From [Clostridium] citroniae WAL-17108 (lineage in GTDB: Bacteria; Bacillota; Clostridia; Lachnospirales; Lachnospiraceae): a stretch of DNA of 62,805 bases. A program made the translations under genes and the position numbers. Position 1 is the stretch's first letter; every line of letters begins with the position of its first letter. Shown piece by piece: positions 42,453-50,328 of the stretch. The stretch spans positions 247,690 through 310,494 of the forward strand of contig NZ_JH376427.1 in assembly GCF_000233455.1 (NCBI RefSeq), written 5' to 3'. The notes below the pieces were generated by a model, which made no database searches, was not told the origin of the DNA, and saw only the letters and a list, made by a program, of their open reading frames with translations.

Positions 42453-43757
42453 TCAATATCCGGCCCATGCAGGCAGCCAGCTTGACAATGCCGGTATGAA
42501 GGTTACCATCATAAGCACAACAAATATCGCAATGTAGCATTTTAGCAGGGGTTTCATCACATCCTCCAGCTTTCTGCCCGCAACCTTGATGCCCACAAAC
42601 AGGATATTTCCCACCGGGGGCGTGATACAGCCGATACACAGGTTAAAGGTCATCATGATCCCAAAGTGCAGCGGCGTCATGCCAAGCTGGGTACAGATGG
42701 GCAGCAGGATTGGGGTAAATATCAATATGGCCGGTGTGATATCCATAAATGTTCCCACAAACAGAAGCAGGATATTAATGATCAGCAGGATGACCACCTT
42801 GTTGTCTGAAACTCCCAGAATCGCGCTTGCTATGGCTCCCGGGATCCCGGTAAAAGTCATGACCCATGCCATGATGTTGGAAGCGCCCACCAGGAACATA
42901 ATGGTTCCGGACATCTTAGCGCTGTCCACCAGGATCACATACAATTCCTTTAGATCAATGGTCCGGTATATAAAAAGGGATAAGACCAGGCTGTATGCCA
43001 CTGCAATACCGGCCGCTTCTGTGGCGGTAAAGATCCCGGTACAGATCCCGCCCACAATGATCACGATCAGCAGCAGACTGGGAACAGCATCTAAAAGCAC
43101 CTTTATAAATTCACTGGGACTTACTTTGATGTTGCTGACATACCCCATCTTTCTGGCGTAAAAACACACCACAATCATACAACTTACCCCCCAAAGGACC
43201 CCGGGGATATAACCGCCCAGGAACAGGGCGGCCACAGAGGTTCCGCCGCTGGCCAGGGCATAGGTGATCAGGACATTGCTTGGGGGTATCAGCAGTCCCG
43301 TGGGGGCTGTGGCTATGTTGACCGCCGCTGAGAAATCCTCATCATAGCCTTCCTGTTTTTCAATGGGGCCCACAATGGAGCCCATGGCGGATGCTGCCGC
43401 CACTCCGGAACCGGATATGGCGCCGAACATCATATTTGCCACAATATTTGTATGGGCCAGGGACCCGGGTATCTTTCCCGTAAGGGCCTTTGCCAGATTG
43501 ATCAGGCGCATGGCGATCCCGCCCTTGTTCATGATATTTCCCGCAAGTATGAAAAAGGGGATCGCAAGAAGGGTGAATATGGATATCCCGCGGAACATCC
43601 TGAGCGCCGCGGCCGAGACAGCCTCGGCATAACCAAGGGATGACACGATTGCAGCCATGGAAGCCACGCTGAGGGATATACCGATGGGGACTCCTGCCAG
43701 CAAAAGAACCACAAGTACGATCAAAATGATCAATCCTGCTGTTACTGTTCCACTCAT
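42453..43757 (-). CDS. TRAP transporter large permease (DctM)
   Basis: 434 residues with about twelve membrane segments and the DctM motifs AIPFFILAGNIMNKGGIAMRLI and MFGAISGSGVAAASAMG (about 96-112), followed by PTGLLIPPSNVLITYALASGG. It forms the Na+-coupled translocation channel for an organic acid delivered by DctP. Its ATG overlaps the dctQ stop by four bases (ATGA), so the two are translationally coupled. Confidence 0.97.
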   Translation of the reverse strand: MSGTVTAGLIILIVLVVLLLAGVPIGISLSVASMAAIVSSLGYAEAVSAAALRMFRGISIFTLLAIPFFILAGNIMNKGGIAMRLINLAKALTGKIPGSLAHTNIVANMMFGAISGSGVAAASAMGSIVGPIEKQEGYDEDFSAAVNIATAPTGLLIPPSNVLITYALASGGTSVAALFLGGYIPGVLWGVSCMIVVCFYARKMGYVSNIKVSPSEFIKVLLDAVPSLLLIVIIVGGICTGIFTATEAAGIAVAYSLVLSLFIYRTIDLKELYVILVDSAKMSGTIMFLVGASNIMAWVMTFTGIPGAIASAILGVSDNKVVILLIINILLLFVGTFMDITPAILIFTPILLPICTQLGMTPLHFGIMMTFNLCIGCITPPVGNILFVGIKVAGRKLEDVMKPLLKCYIAIFVVLMMVTFIPALSSWLPAWAGY

Positions 43758-44248
43758 ACCTTTTCATCTCCTTTCGGTTTCATAAACTGCGATGCCAGCA
43801 GTCCTATGTTAAGAATACAATATATAACAATGAGGACACCCGCAGCCGGCAGGATGGCATACACATAAACCATACGTATGTGGAGTGTTGGTGAAACCTG
43901 CATTGCACCCACGTTCATAAATGATTTTCCGCCATTCAGGAATATGATATAGGTTATCACCAGTATAATCAATTCCGTCACAATAGACAATATGATCTGA
44001 CCTTTCCCATTTACTTTATCAGCCAGGATCGAAAGTTTCATGTGATCTTGTTCGCCGAATACCAGCGCTGTGCTTAACAGCGACATCCACACAAATGCAT
44101 AGGTAAGAAGGTCCTCGGAAAATGTACTTGGATTGTTTAATACGTATCTGGTGAACACCTGATAAACGACCAGAATGCTCATGAATGCCATCAGTACCGC
44201 GCAAATGACACACAATATTTTGTCCAATATCTGTTTTGCCTGTTTCAC
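43754..44248 (-). CDS. TRAP transporter small permease (DctQ)
   Basis: 164 residues with four membrane segments and the DctQ features VYQVFTRYVLNNPSTFSEDLLTYAFVWMSLLSTALVFGEQDHMKLSIL. It partners DctM in the membrane. It lies 22 nt after dctP. Confidence 0.96.
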   Translation of the reverse strand: MKQAKQILDKILCVICAVLMAFMSILVVYQVFTRYVLNNPSTFSEDLLTYAFVWMSLLSTALVFGEQDHMKLSILADKVNGKGQIILSIVTELIILVITYIIFLNGGKSFMNVGAMQVSPTLHIRMVYVYAILPAAGVLIVIYCILNIGLLASQFMKPKGDEKV

Positions 44249-44270
44249 TCAATCACCTCCAGTAAAAATT

Positions 44271-45359
44271 CTAGTTCTCCTGTATCTGCTTGATCTCATC
44301 ATACAGAGGTTTCAGGTCGGGATTTTCCTCCAGTACCTTCTGGGTAACGGGCAGAAGCAGCTCTTTAAAGGGCTCTTTGTCCACATCCACAAACTCAACA
44401 CCCATTTCCAGTGCTTTTTCCTTCACTGCGTCAATCTCTGCGTCCCACTCAACTCTCTCTTTTTCGGAACACATTTTAAATCCTTCTTCAAAAACCGCCT
44501 TTTCTTCCTCACTCAGACTGGACATGAATTTAGGGCTGGCAACCAGCATGTCAGGCATGATCTGGTGCTCATCATAGCTGTAGAATTTGGCAACCTCACC
44601 ATGCTTATGGCTGACCAGAGCGATCTCAGGACTTTCGGCAACATCGATAACGCCGTTCTGAAGAGCTGTATACACTTCGCCGTAGGATAAGATGACTGCT
44701 GCGCCTCCCAGGGCCTCCACCATCTTTACATTGGTGTCACTGGACTGTACCCTGACCTTTTTACCCTTCAGATCAGCAGGAGATTCAATCTTTTTAGGGG
44801 AATAGAAGCTTCTTGTCCCGGCGCTGAACCAGGCTACACCCTGGATTCCCGAATCAACGGTACTGCTGTAGATCTTATTAATAAACTCCTCTGTGTCCAT
44901 TACCTTGTAATAGCTGTCCAGGCTGTCAAACAAGTAAGGAAGCCCAAAGATTTTATATGTATTGGAGAATGCTTCCAGATTGCTGGTACTGGCAATTACC
45001 ATTTCCAGGGAACCGGACTGCATCAGCTCCAAAGCCTGGGCAGAACCGCCAATCAGCTCATTGGGATAGATCTCCACCGTATACTTATCTCCCAGCCTCT
45101 CCTCGATAAAATCCTTAAATGCATAGAGGGCAATATTCTCAGGATGGTCCTCAGGCTGTCCGTTGGCGATACGGATCGTCTTCACTCCTGAAGCTTTCCC
45201 GTTCTCCGAACCTTTGCTGCTTTCCCCGCTCTTACTGCCTTCTGCTGATGCTGTATTGTTTCCCTGGGTACCGGATGGGGCGGTTGAGGAACATCCTGCC
45301 AACCCTGCCGCAAGCGATACACACATACCTAATGCCAACCACTTTTTTATTGATCTCAT
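44271..45359 (-). CDS. TRAP transporter substrate-binding lipoprotein (DctP)
   Basis: 362 residues. A lipoprotein signal with lipobox LAGC (Cys23) and a Ser/Gly/Lys linker (about 24-55) precede the DctP fold: IRIANGQPEDHPENIALYAF, the central RSFYSPKKIESPADLKGKKVRVQ with the conserved arginine that usually binds a substrate carboxylate, and FKMCSEKERVEWDAEIDAVK. The ligand is therefore likely an organic acid. First gene of the TRAP operon; a conserved 71-nt element lies just upstream at 45409-45479. Confidence 0.96.
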   Translation of the reverse strand: MRSIKKWLALGMCVSLAAGLAGCSSTAPSGTQGNNTASAEGSKSGESSKGSENGKASGVKTIRIANGQPEDHPENIALYAFKDFIEERLGDKYTVEIYPNELIGGSAQALELMQSGSLEMVIASTSNLEAFSNTYKIFGLPYLFDSLDSYYKVMDTEEFINKIYSSTVDSGIQGVAWFSAGTRSFYSPKKIESPADLKGKKVRVQSSDTNVKMVEALGGAAVILSYGEVYTALQNGVIDVAESPEIALVSHKHGEVAKFYSYDEHQIMPDMLVASPKFMSSLSEEEKAVFEEGFKMCSEKERVEWDAEIDAVKEKALEMGVEFVDVDKEPFKELLLPVTQKVLEENPDLKPLYDEIKQIQEN

Positions 45360-45408
45360 AATTGCTACCTCCGTTATATGTAATTTTTTCTCCAGCGCTT
45401 TTGACTTG

Positions 45409-45479
45409 TCTATAGTTTACAAAAATAAGTCTTATAAATCGATTATTATGTTTGCCATTCATATATCCTTTCTTGCTGC
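45409..45479 (-). promoter_or_regulatory. Conserved 71-nt promoter/operator upstream of dctP
   Basis: Ungapped match (about 56 of 71 identical) to 50062-50132, in the same orientation and at similar distance from a minus-strand gene. Read on the minus strand it contains GCAGCAA, GCAAACATAATAAT, a -35-like TTATAA, a 17-base spacer ending TTTGTAAAC, and a TATAGA -10 box. A weak -35 preceded by two conserved blocks is typical of AraC-activated promoters. Confidence 0.7.
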
Positions 45480-45621
45480 AATTCTACTTATATAGATATA
45501 TATTATTTCTTATCTTGCTATATTGTCTACATTTTTTGCGTTTTGCACATATCCCGCCGCCCGCTCCCTCACCAGTCAAAACATTGTTTTTGAAAAAATA
45601 GTACATAATCCTGACAGATTA

Positions 45622-45649
45622 TTGAAATGACTTTCCTGTAAAATATTAT
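45622..45649 (+). promoter_or_regulatory. Promoter of the enolase-superfamily gene
   Basis: TTGAAA (45622-45627), 16-base spacer, TATTAT (45644-45649). Immediately downstream, GCAAACAAATAAT (45664-45676) resembles the GCAAACATAATAAT block of the shared element with one base missing. Confidence 0.45.
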
Positions 45650-45696
45650 TAAAATTGTCTAAGGCAAACAAATAATATTCTCACGAGGTGACCAAA

Positions 45697-46878
45697 ATGA
45701 ACAACGAACTTCAGTACCACAAAATTTCAAATGTAAATACCTACAAAGTCAGGAGCCATTTCCCCCGTCTTGTGGGCAAAAATGCATTCAGAAATGAACA
45801 TGCATATGGAGATGAGTTTGTAGTAAAGGAAATCATCACCGATCAGGGGGCCCGCGGATGGGGCCTGTCATCCGGACTGTTTTACCATCAGGATCCGGAA
45901 ACAGATGACAGAATGATCCTGGGAAAATCCGTCTCGGATGTATTTGACCCGGACAAGGGGATCGCGGACATGAGCCTCTCTACCTTTGACTTTGCATTAC
46001 ATGACCTGGCCGGCAGCATACTTGGCATTCCATGCTACAAGATGTTCGGCAACAAGGGGGTGGGCGCGGTTCCCGTTTATGACACGCTGATCTATTTTGA
46101 CGATATCAGCCCTGACAGAAAACCCGGAGGGATCGCAAAAATCCTGGAGGAATGCCAGTACGGATACGACTACGGCTACAGGGCATTTAAGCTTAAGATC
46201 GGCCGTGCTCCCATGTGGATGAACTGGACGGACGGATTAAAGCGGGATATCGATGTGACAAGGGCTGTCAGGGAACGCTTCCCGGACTGTGAGATCCTGG
46301 TGGATGCCAATGATGCCTACACCGTGGAAAAAATGAAGCAGTATGTGGACGGGGTGGCTGACGCGGGACTGTACTGGATCGAAGAGCCCTTCAGGGAAAA
46401 TGAACAGGATTTCCGCGCGCTTCGGGAGCATCTGGATGCCAAGTCACCAAGAACATTGATCGCCGATGGGGAAACCGATCCCAACATGGATCTTCTCATT
46501 GACCTGTATAAAAAGGGCCTGTTAGGCGTATTCCAGATGGATATCCAGGGCGACTATACCCTGGGGCATGCATTCGGCCTTACTCCCTGGAGAAGGGTAA
46601 TGCCAAAGCTTGAAGAAATAGGCGCAAGGATCTCTCCTCATGCCTGGGGCCTGAAGCTGAAAACACATTATGCAGCCCAGTTCTGTGCGGGATATCCCGG
46701 CGTTGCCCGTGTGGAAGGAGTAACCGATACCACGGAAGGTGTTGATTTCAGCGGCTACAAGCTGAAGGACGGCAAAATGTATCTTCCTGAAAAACCTGGA
46801 TTCGGAATGGACTTTATCTGGGGCATGCCCTTAACAGGCGGTGACTGCGAGAGCAAGACCATCTGCAGGCAGGTCTGA
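45697..46878 (+). CDS. Enolase-superfamily (mandelate racemase-like) dehydratase
   Basis: 393 residues. The capping domain (about 1-115) is followed by a TIM barrel with the superfamily residues: KxK in AFKLKIGRA (about 165), metal ligands in ILVDANDAY (about 202) and YWIEEPF (about 228), IADGETD (about 256), and a histidine in ISPHAWG (about 313). Members abstract a proton next to a carboxylate and often dehydrate sugar acids. The exact acid cannot be assigned. GTG 45688 lies within the GAGGTG ribosome site, so ATG 45697 is used. It diverges from the TRAP operon, the probable importer. Confidence 0.88.
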   Translation: MNNELQYHKISNVNTYKVRSHFPRLVGKNAFRNEHAYGDEFVVKEIITDQGARGWGLSSGLFYHQDPETDDRMILGKSVSDVFDPDKGIADMSLSTFDFALHDLAGSILGIPCYKMFGNKGVGAVPVYDTLIYFDDISPDRKPGGIAKILEECQYGYDYGYRAFKLKIGRAPMWMNWTDGLKRDIDVTRAVRERFPDCEILVDANDAYTVEKMKQYVDGVADAGLYWIEEPFRENEQDFRALREHLDAKSPRTLIADGETDPNMDLLIDLYKKGLLGVFQMDIQGDYTLGHAFGLTPWRRVMPKLEEIGARISPHAWGLKLKTHYAAQFCAGYPGVARVEGVTDTTEGVDFSGYKLKDGKMYLPEKPGFGMDFIWGMPLTGGDCESKTICRQV

Positions 46879-46940
46879 AACAACATACATATTAAAAAGG
46901 GATGTTACACAGAGCAAAAACATACGGAACACAAACATGT

Positions 46941-46972
46941 ATAGAGAGGGAAGGTTATAGAGAGGGAAGGCT
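46941..46972 (+). repeat. Tandem 16-bp repeat duplicating a ribosome binding site
   Basis: Two adjacent units, ATAGAGAGGGAAGGTT (46941-46956) and ATAGAGAGGGAAGGCT (46957-46972), differ at one base and end exactly at the ATG of the truncated dipeptidase frame. Each carries a GGGAAGG Shine-Dalgarno-like core. Confidence 0.8.
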
Positions 46973-47098
46973 ATGAAAACAGCAGACGAGATACTGAAAG
47001 AATCAATGGTAATAGACGCCCATTTGGATCTGATGTCCGATTTGGAGCGCAAGCACGCAATGGGAAGCCCTGATCGTAAACAAGCTTTACCGATCTAA
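46973..47098 (+). pseudogene. Membrane dipeptidase (M19) N-terminal remnant
   Basis: The frame begins MKTADEILKESMVIDAHLDL and continues MSDLERKHAMG. The IDAH-D motif is the first metal-binding block of the renal-dipeptidase family (about 320-400 residues when intact). Similarity ends after about 31 residues, at the point where OppF-type sequence starts in another frame (about 47064), and the frame closes at 47096-47098. The rest of the enzyme is missing, so the product is not functional. Genes of this family often sit beside oligopeptide transporters. Confidence 0.75.
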
Positions 47099-47687
47099 AA
47101 CAGAACTTGACGACAAAATATACGAATTAATGGAGACCGTGGGGCTGGCAGAGCGTTTGATCAACTCCTACCCTCACGAGCTGGACGGAGGCCGGAGGCA
47201 GAGAATAGGCATTGCAAGGGCCCTGGCGCTGAACCCGGAATTCATTGTCTGCGATGAGCCTGTATCCGCACTGGATGTATCCATCCAGGCACAGATTCTT
47301 AACCTGATGCAGGATCTTCAGGAACAAAAGGGATTTACTTATATGTTTATCACACATAACCTGAGCGTTGTAAAACATATCTCCGACAACATCATGGTCA
47401 TGTACCTGGGCCAGGTCGTGGAGCTTGCTCCCAAAAAGCTTTTATTTTCCCATCCGTCCCATCCCTACACAAGGGCTCTGCTGGCCGCCATCCCGGTGCC
47501 AAAGCTCAGCAGCCGCAATAAGCAAAGGGAGATCATCCACGGTGAGATCACATCCCCCATCAATCCGGGAAATGAATGCAGGTTTGCCAAACGCTGTCCC
47601 TTTGCCAAAGAAATATGCTTCCAGACAAAACCGGAACTGGCTGAGATAGAACCGGGACATTTTGTGGCCTGTCATGAATATCTGTAA
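47064..47687 (+). pseudogene. Oligopeptide ABC ATPase (OppF-like), C-terminal half only
   Basis: The frame is read from GAA at 47064 (EALIVNKLYRSKTELDDKIY), with the first internal ATG at 47130. It retains the signature region (HELDGGRRQRIGIARAL, where LSGGQ is changed to LDGGR), Walker B FIVCDEPVSALDVS, the H-loop FITHNLSVV, and the C-terminal oligopeptide-transporter domain with its four-cysteine pattern (CRFAKRCPFAKEICF, VACHEYL). The Walker A half is absent and no oppABCD genes are nearby. With the dipeptidase remnant it looks like the scar of a deletion that removed the rest of a peptide-uptake operon. Confidence 0.85.
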
Positions 47688-47764
47688 CAAGCAGTATGTA
47701 AAAAGCAACTGGCATAAGGCAGCTGGTATAAAGCTGAAAATATAATAAAATGCGGAGGTTTCAT

Positions 47765-48967
47765 ATGAAAAAAAGATCAGGATGTATCAGAAATTTATCA
47801 CTCACATTGTTAGCAGCAGTAACACTTGCGGGATGCAGTGCTTCGGGAACAAGCGGAGGAGCTTCCGAACCGCAAAGCAGCAAAAGCGAAGATGCGGAAA
47901 CCATTGAATTCGCGGTTATGGGGCCCATGACCGGCGATACGGCCGGACTTGGACAGCAGCAGGAATACGGCGTCCGTCTTGCAGTGCAGGAGATCAATGA
48001 AAACGGCGGGATCAATGGGAAGAAACTTGTCTATGATGTGTATGACGACCAGATGAATACCAATCAGGCAGTGATCTGTGCGGAGAAAATGGTTGCCGCA
48101 AACAAATACCGTTTTGTGGTCACATCCATTTCCACAGGCTGTTCCAAGGCAGCATACCCCACCTGGGCCAACGCCGACCTTCCGGTCCTCTCCGGGATCA
48201 ATACGGGAAATACCATCACGGAACTGGGATATAAGAATTATCTGAGGATCTGTGCCAAGGATTCCGCAATTATTGAGCAGATGTGCGATTACATGGTAAA
48301 TGAATGCGGCGTAAAAAAACCTGCCATTCTGTATACATCAGCCGATACGGATGTAACTAACTTTGATTTTACAAAAAACTATCTGAAAGATAAGTACAAC
48401 ATTGATATCATTGATTCCGCACAGGTACAGGTGGAAACGGAAAAGGATTACACCGCCTATATCACAAACTTTAAGGGAAAGGGCGCGGATGCCGTATATC
48501 TGCTTACCGAGTATAATCCCGCCGGATTATTCCTGAAACAGAAGGCTTCCCTTGGCTGGGATGTTCAGGTGTTTGGAAACACTGGCTGTGCCAATCCTCT
48601 TATCTTCCAGGTGGCCGATGCCGAGTGTACGGAAGGATTTATCACCATGTCAGCCTTTGATGCCGAGAGCACAAATGAACGCGTCCGGAAATTCGTAAAA
48701 AGCTATACCGAATTGACCGGCGTGGATCCCGGCCAGGAAGCGGCAGGACCATATGATCTGATCTACATGGTATCGGAAGCCCTGAAAAATGAGGAGACAA
48801 ACGGTTTAAACGGCAATGCCCTGGTGGAATGGCTCCGCTCCAATGCATCCTATTCAGGAATCATGGTGGATGTGGAAGGATTTGATGCAAACGGAGATAA
48901 CCCCAACGCGAAGCCCCACATGCTGATCGCGAAAAACGGAACATATGTCGGGATCGATGAAAAATAG
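47765..48967 (+). CDS. ABC substrate-binding lipoprotein, branched-chain amino acid type
   Basis: 400 residues. The lipoprotein signal ends in LAGC (about Cys23) with a Ser-rich linker. The Peripla_BP_6 fold follows: FAVMGPMTGDTAGLGQQQEYGVRLAVQEINENGGINGKKL, then VVTSISTGCSKAAYP and GPYDLIYMVSEALKN. Relatives bind branched-chain amino acids, amides or urea. No cognate permease or ATPase lies within the window, so it is an orphan or works with a distant transporter. ATG 47765 has GGAGG six bases upstream. It follows the OppF remnant by 77 nt. Confidence 0.9.
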   Translation: MKKRSGCIRNLSLTLLAAVTLAGCSASGTSGGASEPQSSKSEDAETIEFAVMGPMTGDTAGLGQQQEYGVRLAVQEINENGGINGKKLVYDVYDDQMNTNQAVICAEKMVAANKYRFVVTSISTGCSKAAYPTWANADLPVLSGINTGNTITELGYKNYLRICAKDSAIIEQMCDYMVNECGVKKPAILYTSADTDVTNFDFTKNYLKDKYNIDIIDSAQVQVETEKDYTAYITNFKGKGADAVYLLTEYNPAGLFLKQKASLGWDVQVFGNTGCANPLIFQVADAECTEGFITMSAFDAESTNERVRKFVKSYTELTGVDPGQEAAGPYDLIYMVSEALKNEETNGLNGNALVEWLRSNASYSGIMVDVEGFDANGDNPNAKPHMLIAKNGTYVGIDEK

Positions 48968-49017
48968 AAAGAGATAAAGAGAGAAAGATAACGTGAAAAA
49001 TACAATGTAAAAACGAT

Positions 49018-49059
49018 AACCGGGCATTCTTCTTTAGATTGAGAAGAACGCCCGGTTTT
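49018..49059. terminator. Terminator between binding protein and AraC gene
   Basis: AACCGGGC / GCCCGGTT plus TTCTTC / GAAGAA (one A-C mismatch) form a 15-bp stem at 49018-49057, followed by Ts. It lies between convergent genes. Confidence 0.85.
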
Positions 49060-49060
49060 G

Positions 49061-49993
49061 TTACGCATGATGCATTTCCATATATTCCTTTGGAGTACAC
49101 CCCATATATTTTTTAAACACCCTGTGAAAATAAGAGTAGTCTGCAAATCCCAGGTCTTCCGCCACGGAAGCGATCGTCTCCGTCCCCTCCTTCAGCAGCC
49201 GGCAGGCAGCCGCCACCCGCACCTGTGTGAGATACTCAATGGGCGTCAGCTTCAGGAATCTCTTAAAACAACGGTTACACTCACTCAGGCTGATACTGGC
49301 AGACGCAGCAATCTGGGACAGGGTGATGCGGTCCGAGTAGTGGTTCTGGATATAGGAAAGCATTTCTTTTATCCTGGGGGCATTGGACAAGGTGTATGAA
49401 TCCGTGTTGTTAGCCGGAATGGAGTTGTAATTGCGCAGCATTAACATCCATGCGCAGGAAAGCAAGTTTTTAACATCCAGTTCATAGGCGAAATCCTGCT
49501 GGTTCGCCGATATAAAGGCCCTGTTCAAATAATTCAGTACCCCTGAATGCCATGGAACCTCTTCTTTGAACGTCAGGTAGTTCAGATCAGCGTTATTGAT
49601 CACGGAGGCAACATACTTTGTATAGAGATAGATGTCTTTTTCCGAGCATATGGCGGAAGGATGCAGTTGAAAACTGTATCCCACACACTCTGATTCCCCC
49701 TTAAAATTAAGGTGATGGAACACATTGGAATTGATGAATATCCCATCCCCCCTCTGCAGCAGAATATCCTTTCCGTTCACGGACACATCCAGGGTTCCTT
49801 CCAATATTACATTAAACTGGATGGAGCGATGCCAGTGCCTGCTGGAAAAAGCATAGTCCCCAACATGAAATGTATCAAGAAAAACCTTGATCCCTTCGGG
49901 AAATGAAGGGATGGAGATCTCTTCCTCATGCTGGCTTAAAAGCAGCTCCGAGGCACGCATTATATTGGTATATTTTTCAGAAGTAACGTCCAT
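49061..49993 (-). CDS. AraC family transcriptional regulator
   Basis: 310 residues. The N-terminal cupin sensor (HWHRSIQFNVILEGTLDVSV, then LLQRGDGIFINSNVFHHLNF) is followed by a C-terminal AraC domain (about 205-308) with ITLSQIAASASISLSECNRC and IASVAEDLGFADYSYFHRVF, ending in CTPKEYMEMHHA. The overall plan and the ECNRCFKR helix resemble the regulator at 3170. ATG 49993 is preceded by GGGTGGG; upstream frames to 50038 lack a site. Its leader carries the 71-nt element also found before dctP, so autoregulation and control of the TRAP operon are likely. Confidence 0.9.
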   Translation of the reverse strand: MDVTSEKYTNIMRASELLLSQHEEEISIPSFPEGIKVFLDTFHVGDYAFSSRHWHRSIQFNVILEGTLDVSVNGKDILLQRGDGIFINSNVFHHLNFKGESECVGYSFQLHPSAICSEKDIYLYTKYVASVINNADLNYLTFKEEVPWHSGVLNYLNRAFISANQQDFAYELDVKNLLSCAWMLMLRNYNSIPANNTDSYTLSNAPRIKEMLSYIQNHYSDRITLSQIAASASISLSECNRCFKRFLKLTPIEYLTQVRVAAACRLLKEGTETIASVAEDLGFADYSYFHRVFKKYMGCTPKEYMEMHHA

Positions 49994-50061
49994 TCTATCC
50001 CACCCTCTCCAAGAAACGCCGACCCATAACATTATCATTCTTTTCCGGCATTTTAGCCTTA

Positions 50062-50132
50062 TCTATAGTTTACAAAATATCCGCTCATAAATCCATTATT
50101 ATGTTTGCTGAACACATATCTTTTTTTGCTGC
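50062..50132 (-). promoter_or_regulatory. Second copy of the conserved 71-nt promoter/operator
   Basis: Partner of the element at 45409-45479. Minus-strand TTATGA and TATAGA are 17 bases apart, and the same GCAAACATAATAAT block and GCAGCAA block lie upstream of them. It lies 69 nt before the AraC ATG, in the divergent region shared with tctC. Confidence 0.7.
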
Positions 50133-50170
50133 GTGCCCAATTTCCTCCCCTGCTCACAGCCCTGCCGGAT

Positions 50171-50188
50171 TACAGCCAAATGGCTGTA
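50171..50188. promoter_or_regulatory. Perfect inverted repeat, operator candidate
   Basis: TACAGCCA (50171-50178) and TGGCTGTA (50181-50188) are perfectly complementary with a 2-nt spacer. The site lies in the araC-tctC intergenic region, about 86 bases upstream of the tctC -35 box. Confidence 0.4.
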
Positions 50189-50273
50189 CAGCACGCAGAA
50201 TAGCTGTTTGTCAGAGGTTGGGAACTAAGATATCATTAAGTAAGAAGTTCTGTTTCCATAAGCAGTTCCAAGT

Positions 50274-50301
50274 TTGACTGCTGCCCCTGTTAACTTAATA
50301 T
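50274..50301 (+). promoter_or_regulatory. Promoter of the tctCBA operon
   Basis: TTGACT (50274-50279), 16-base spacer, TAATAT (50296-50301). AAAGGAG precedes the tctC ATG. Confidence 0.65.
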
Positions 50302-50328
50302 TTCGATATAGGAAAGGAGAATGTACAA

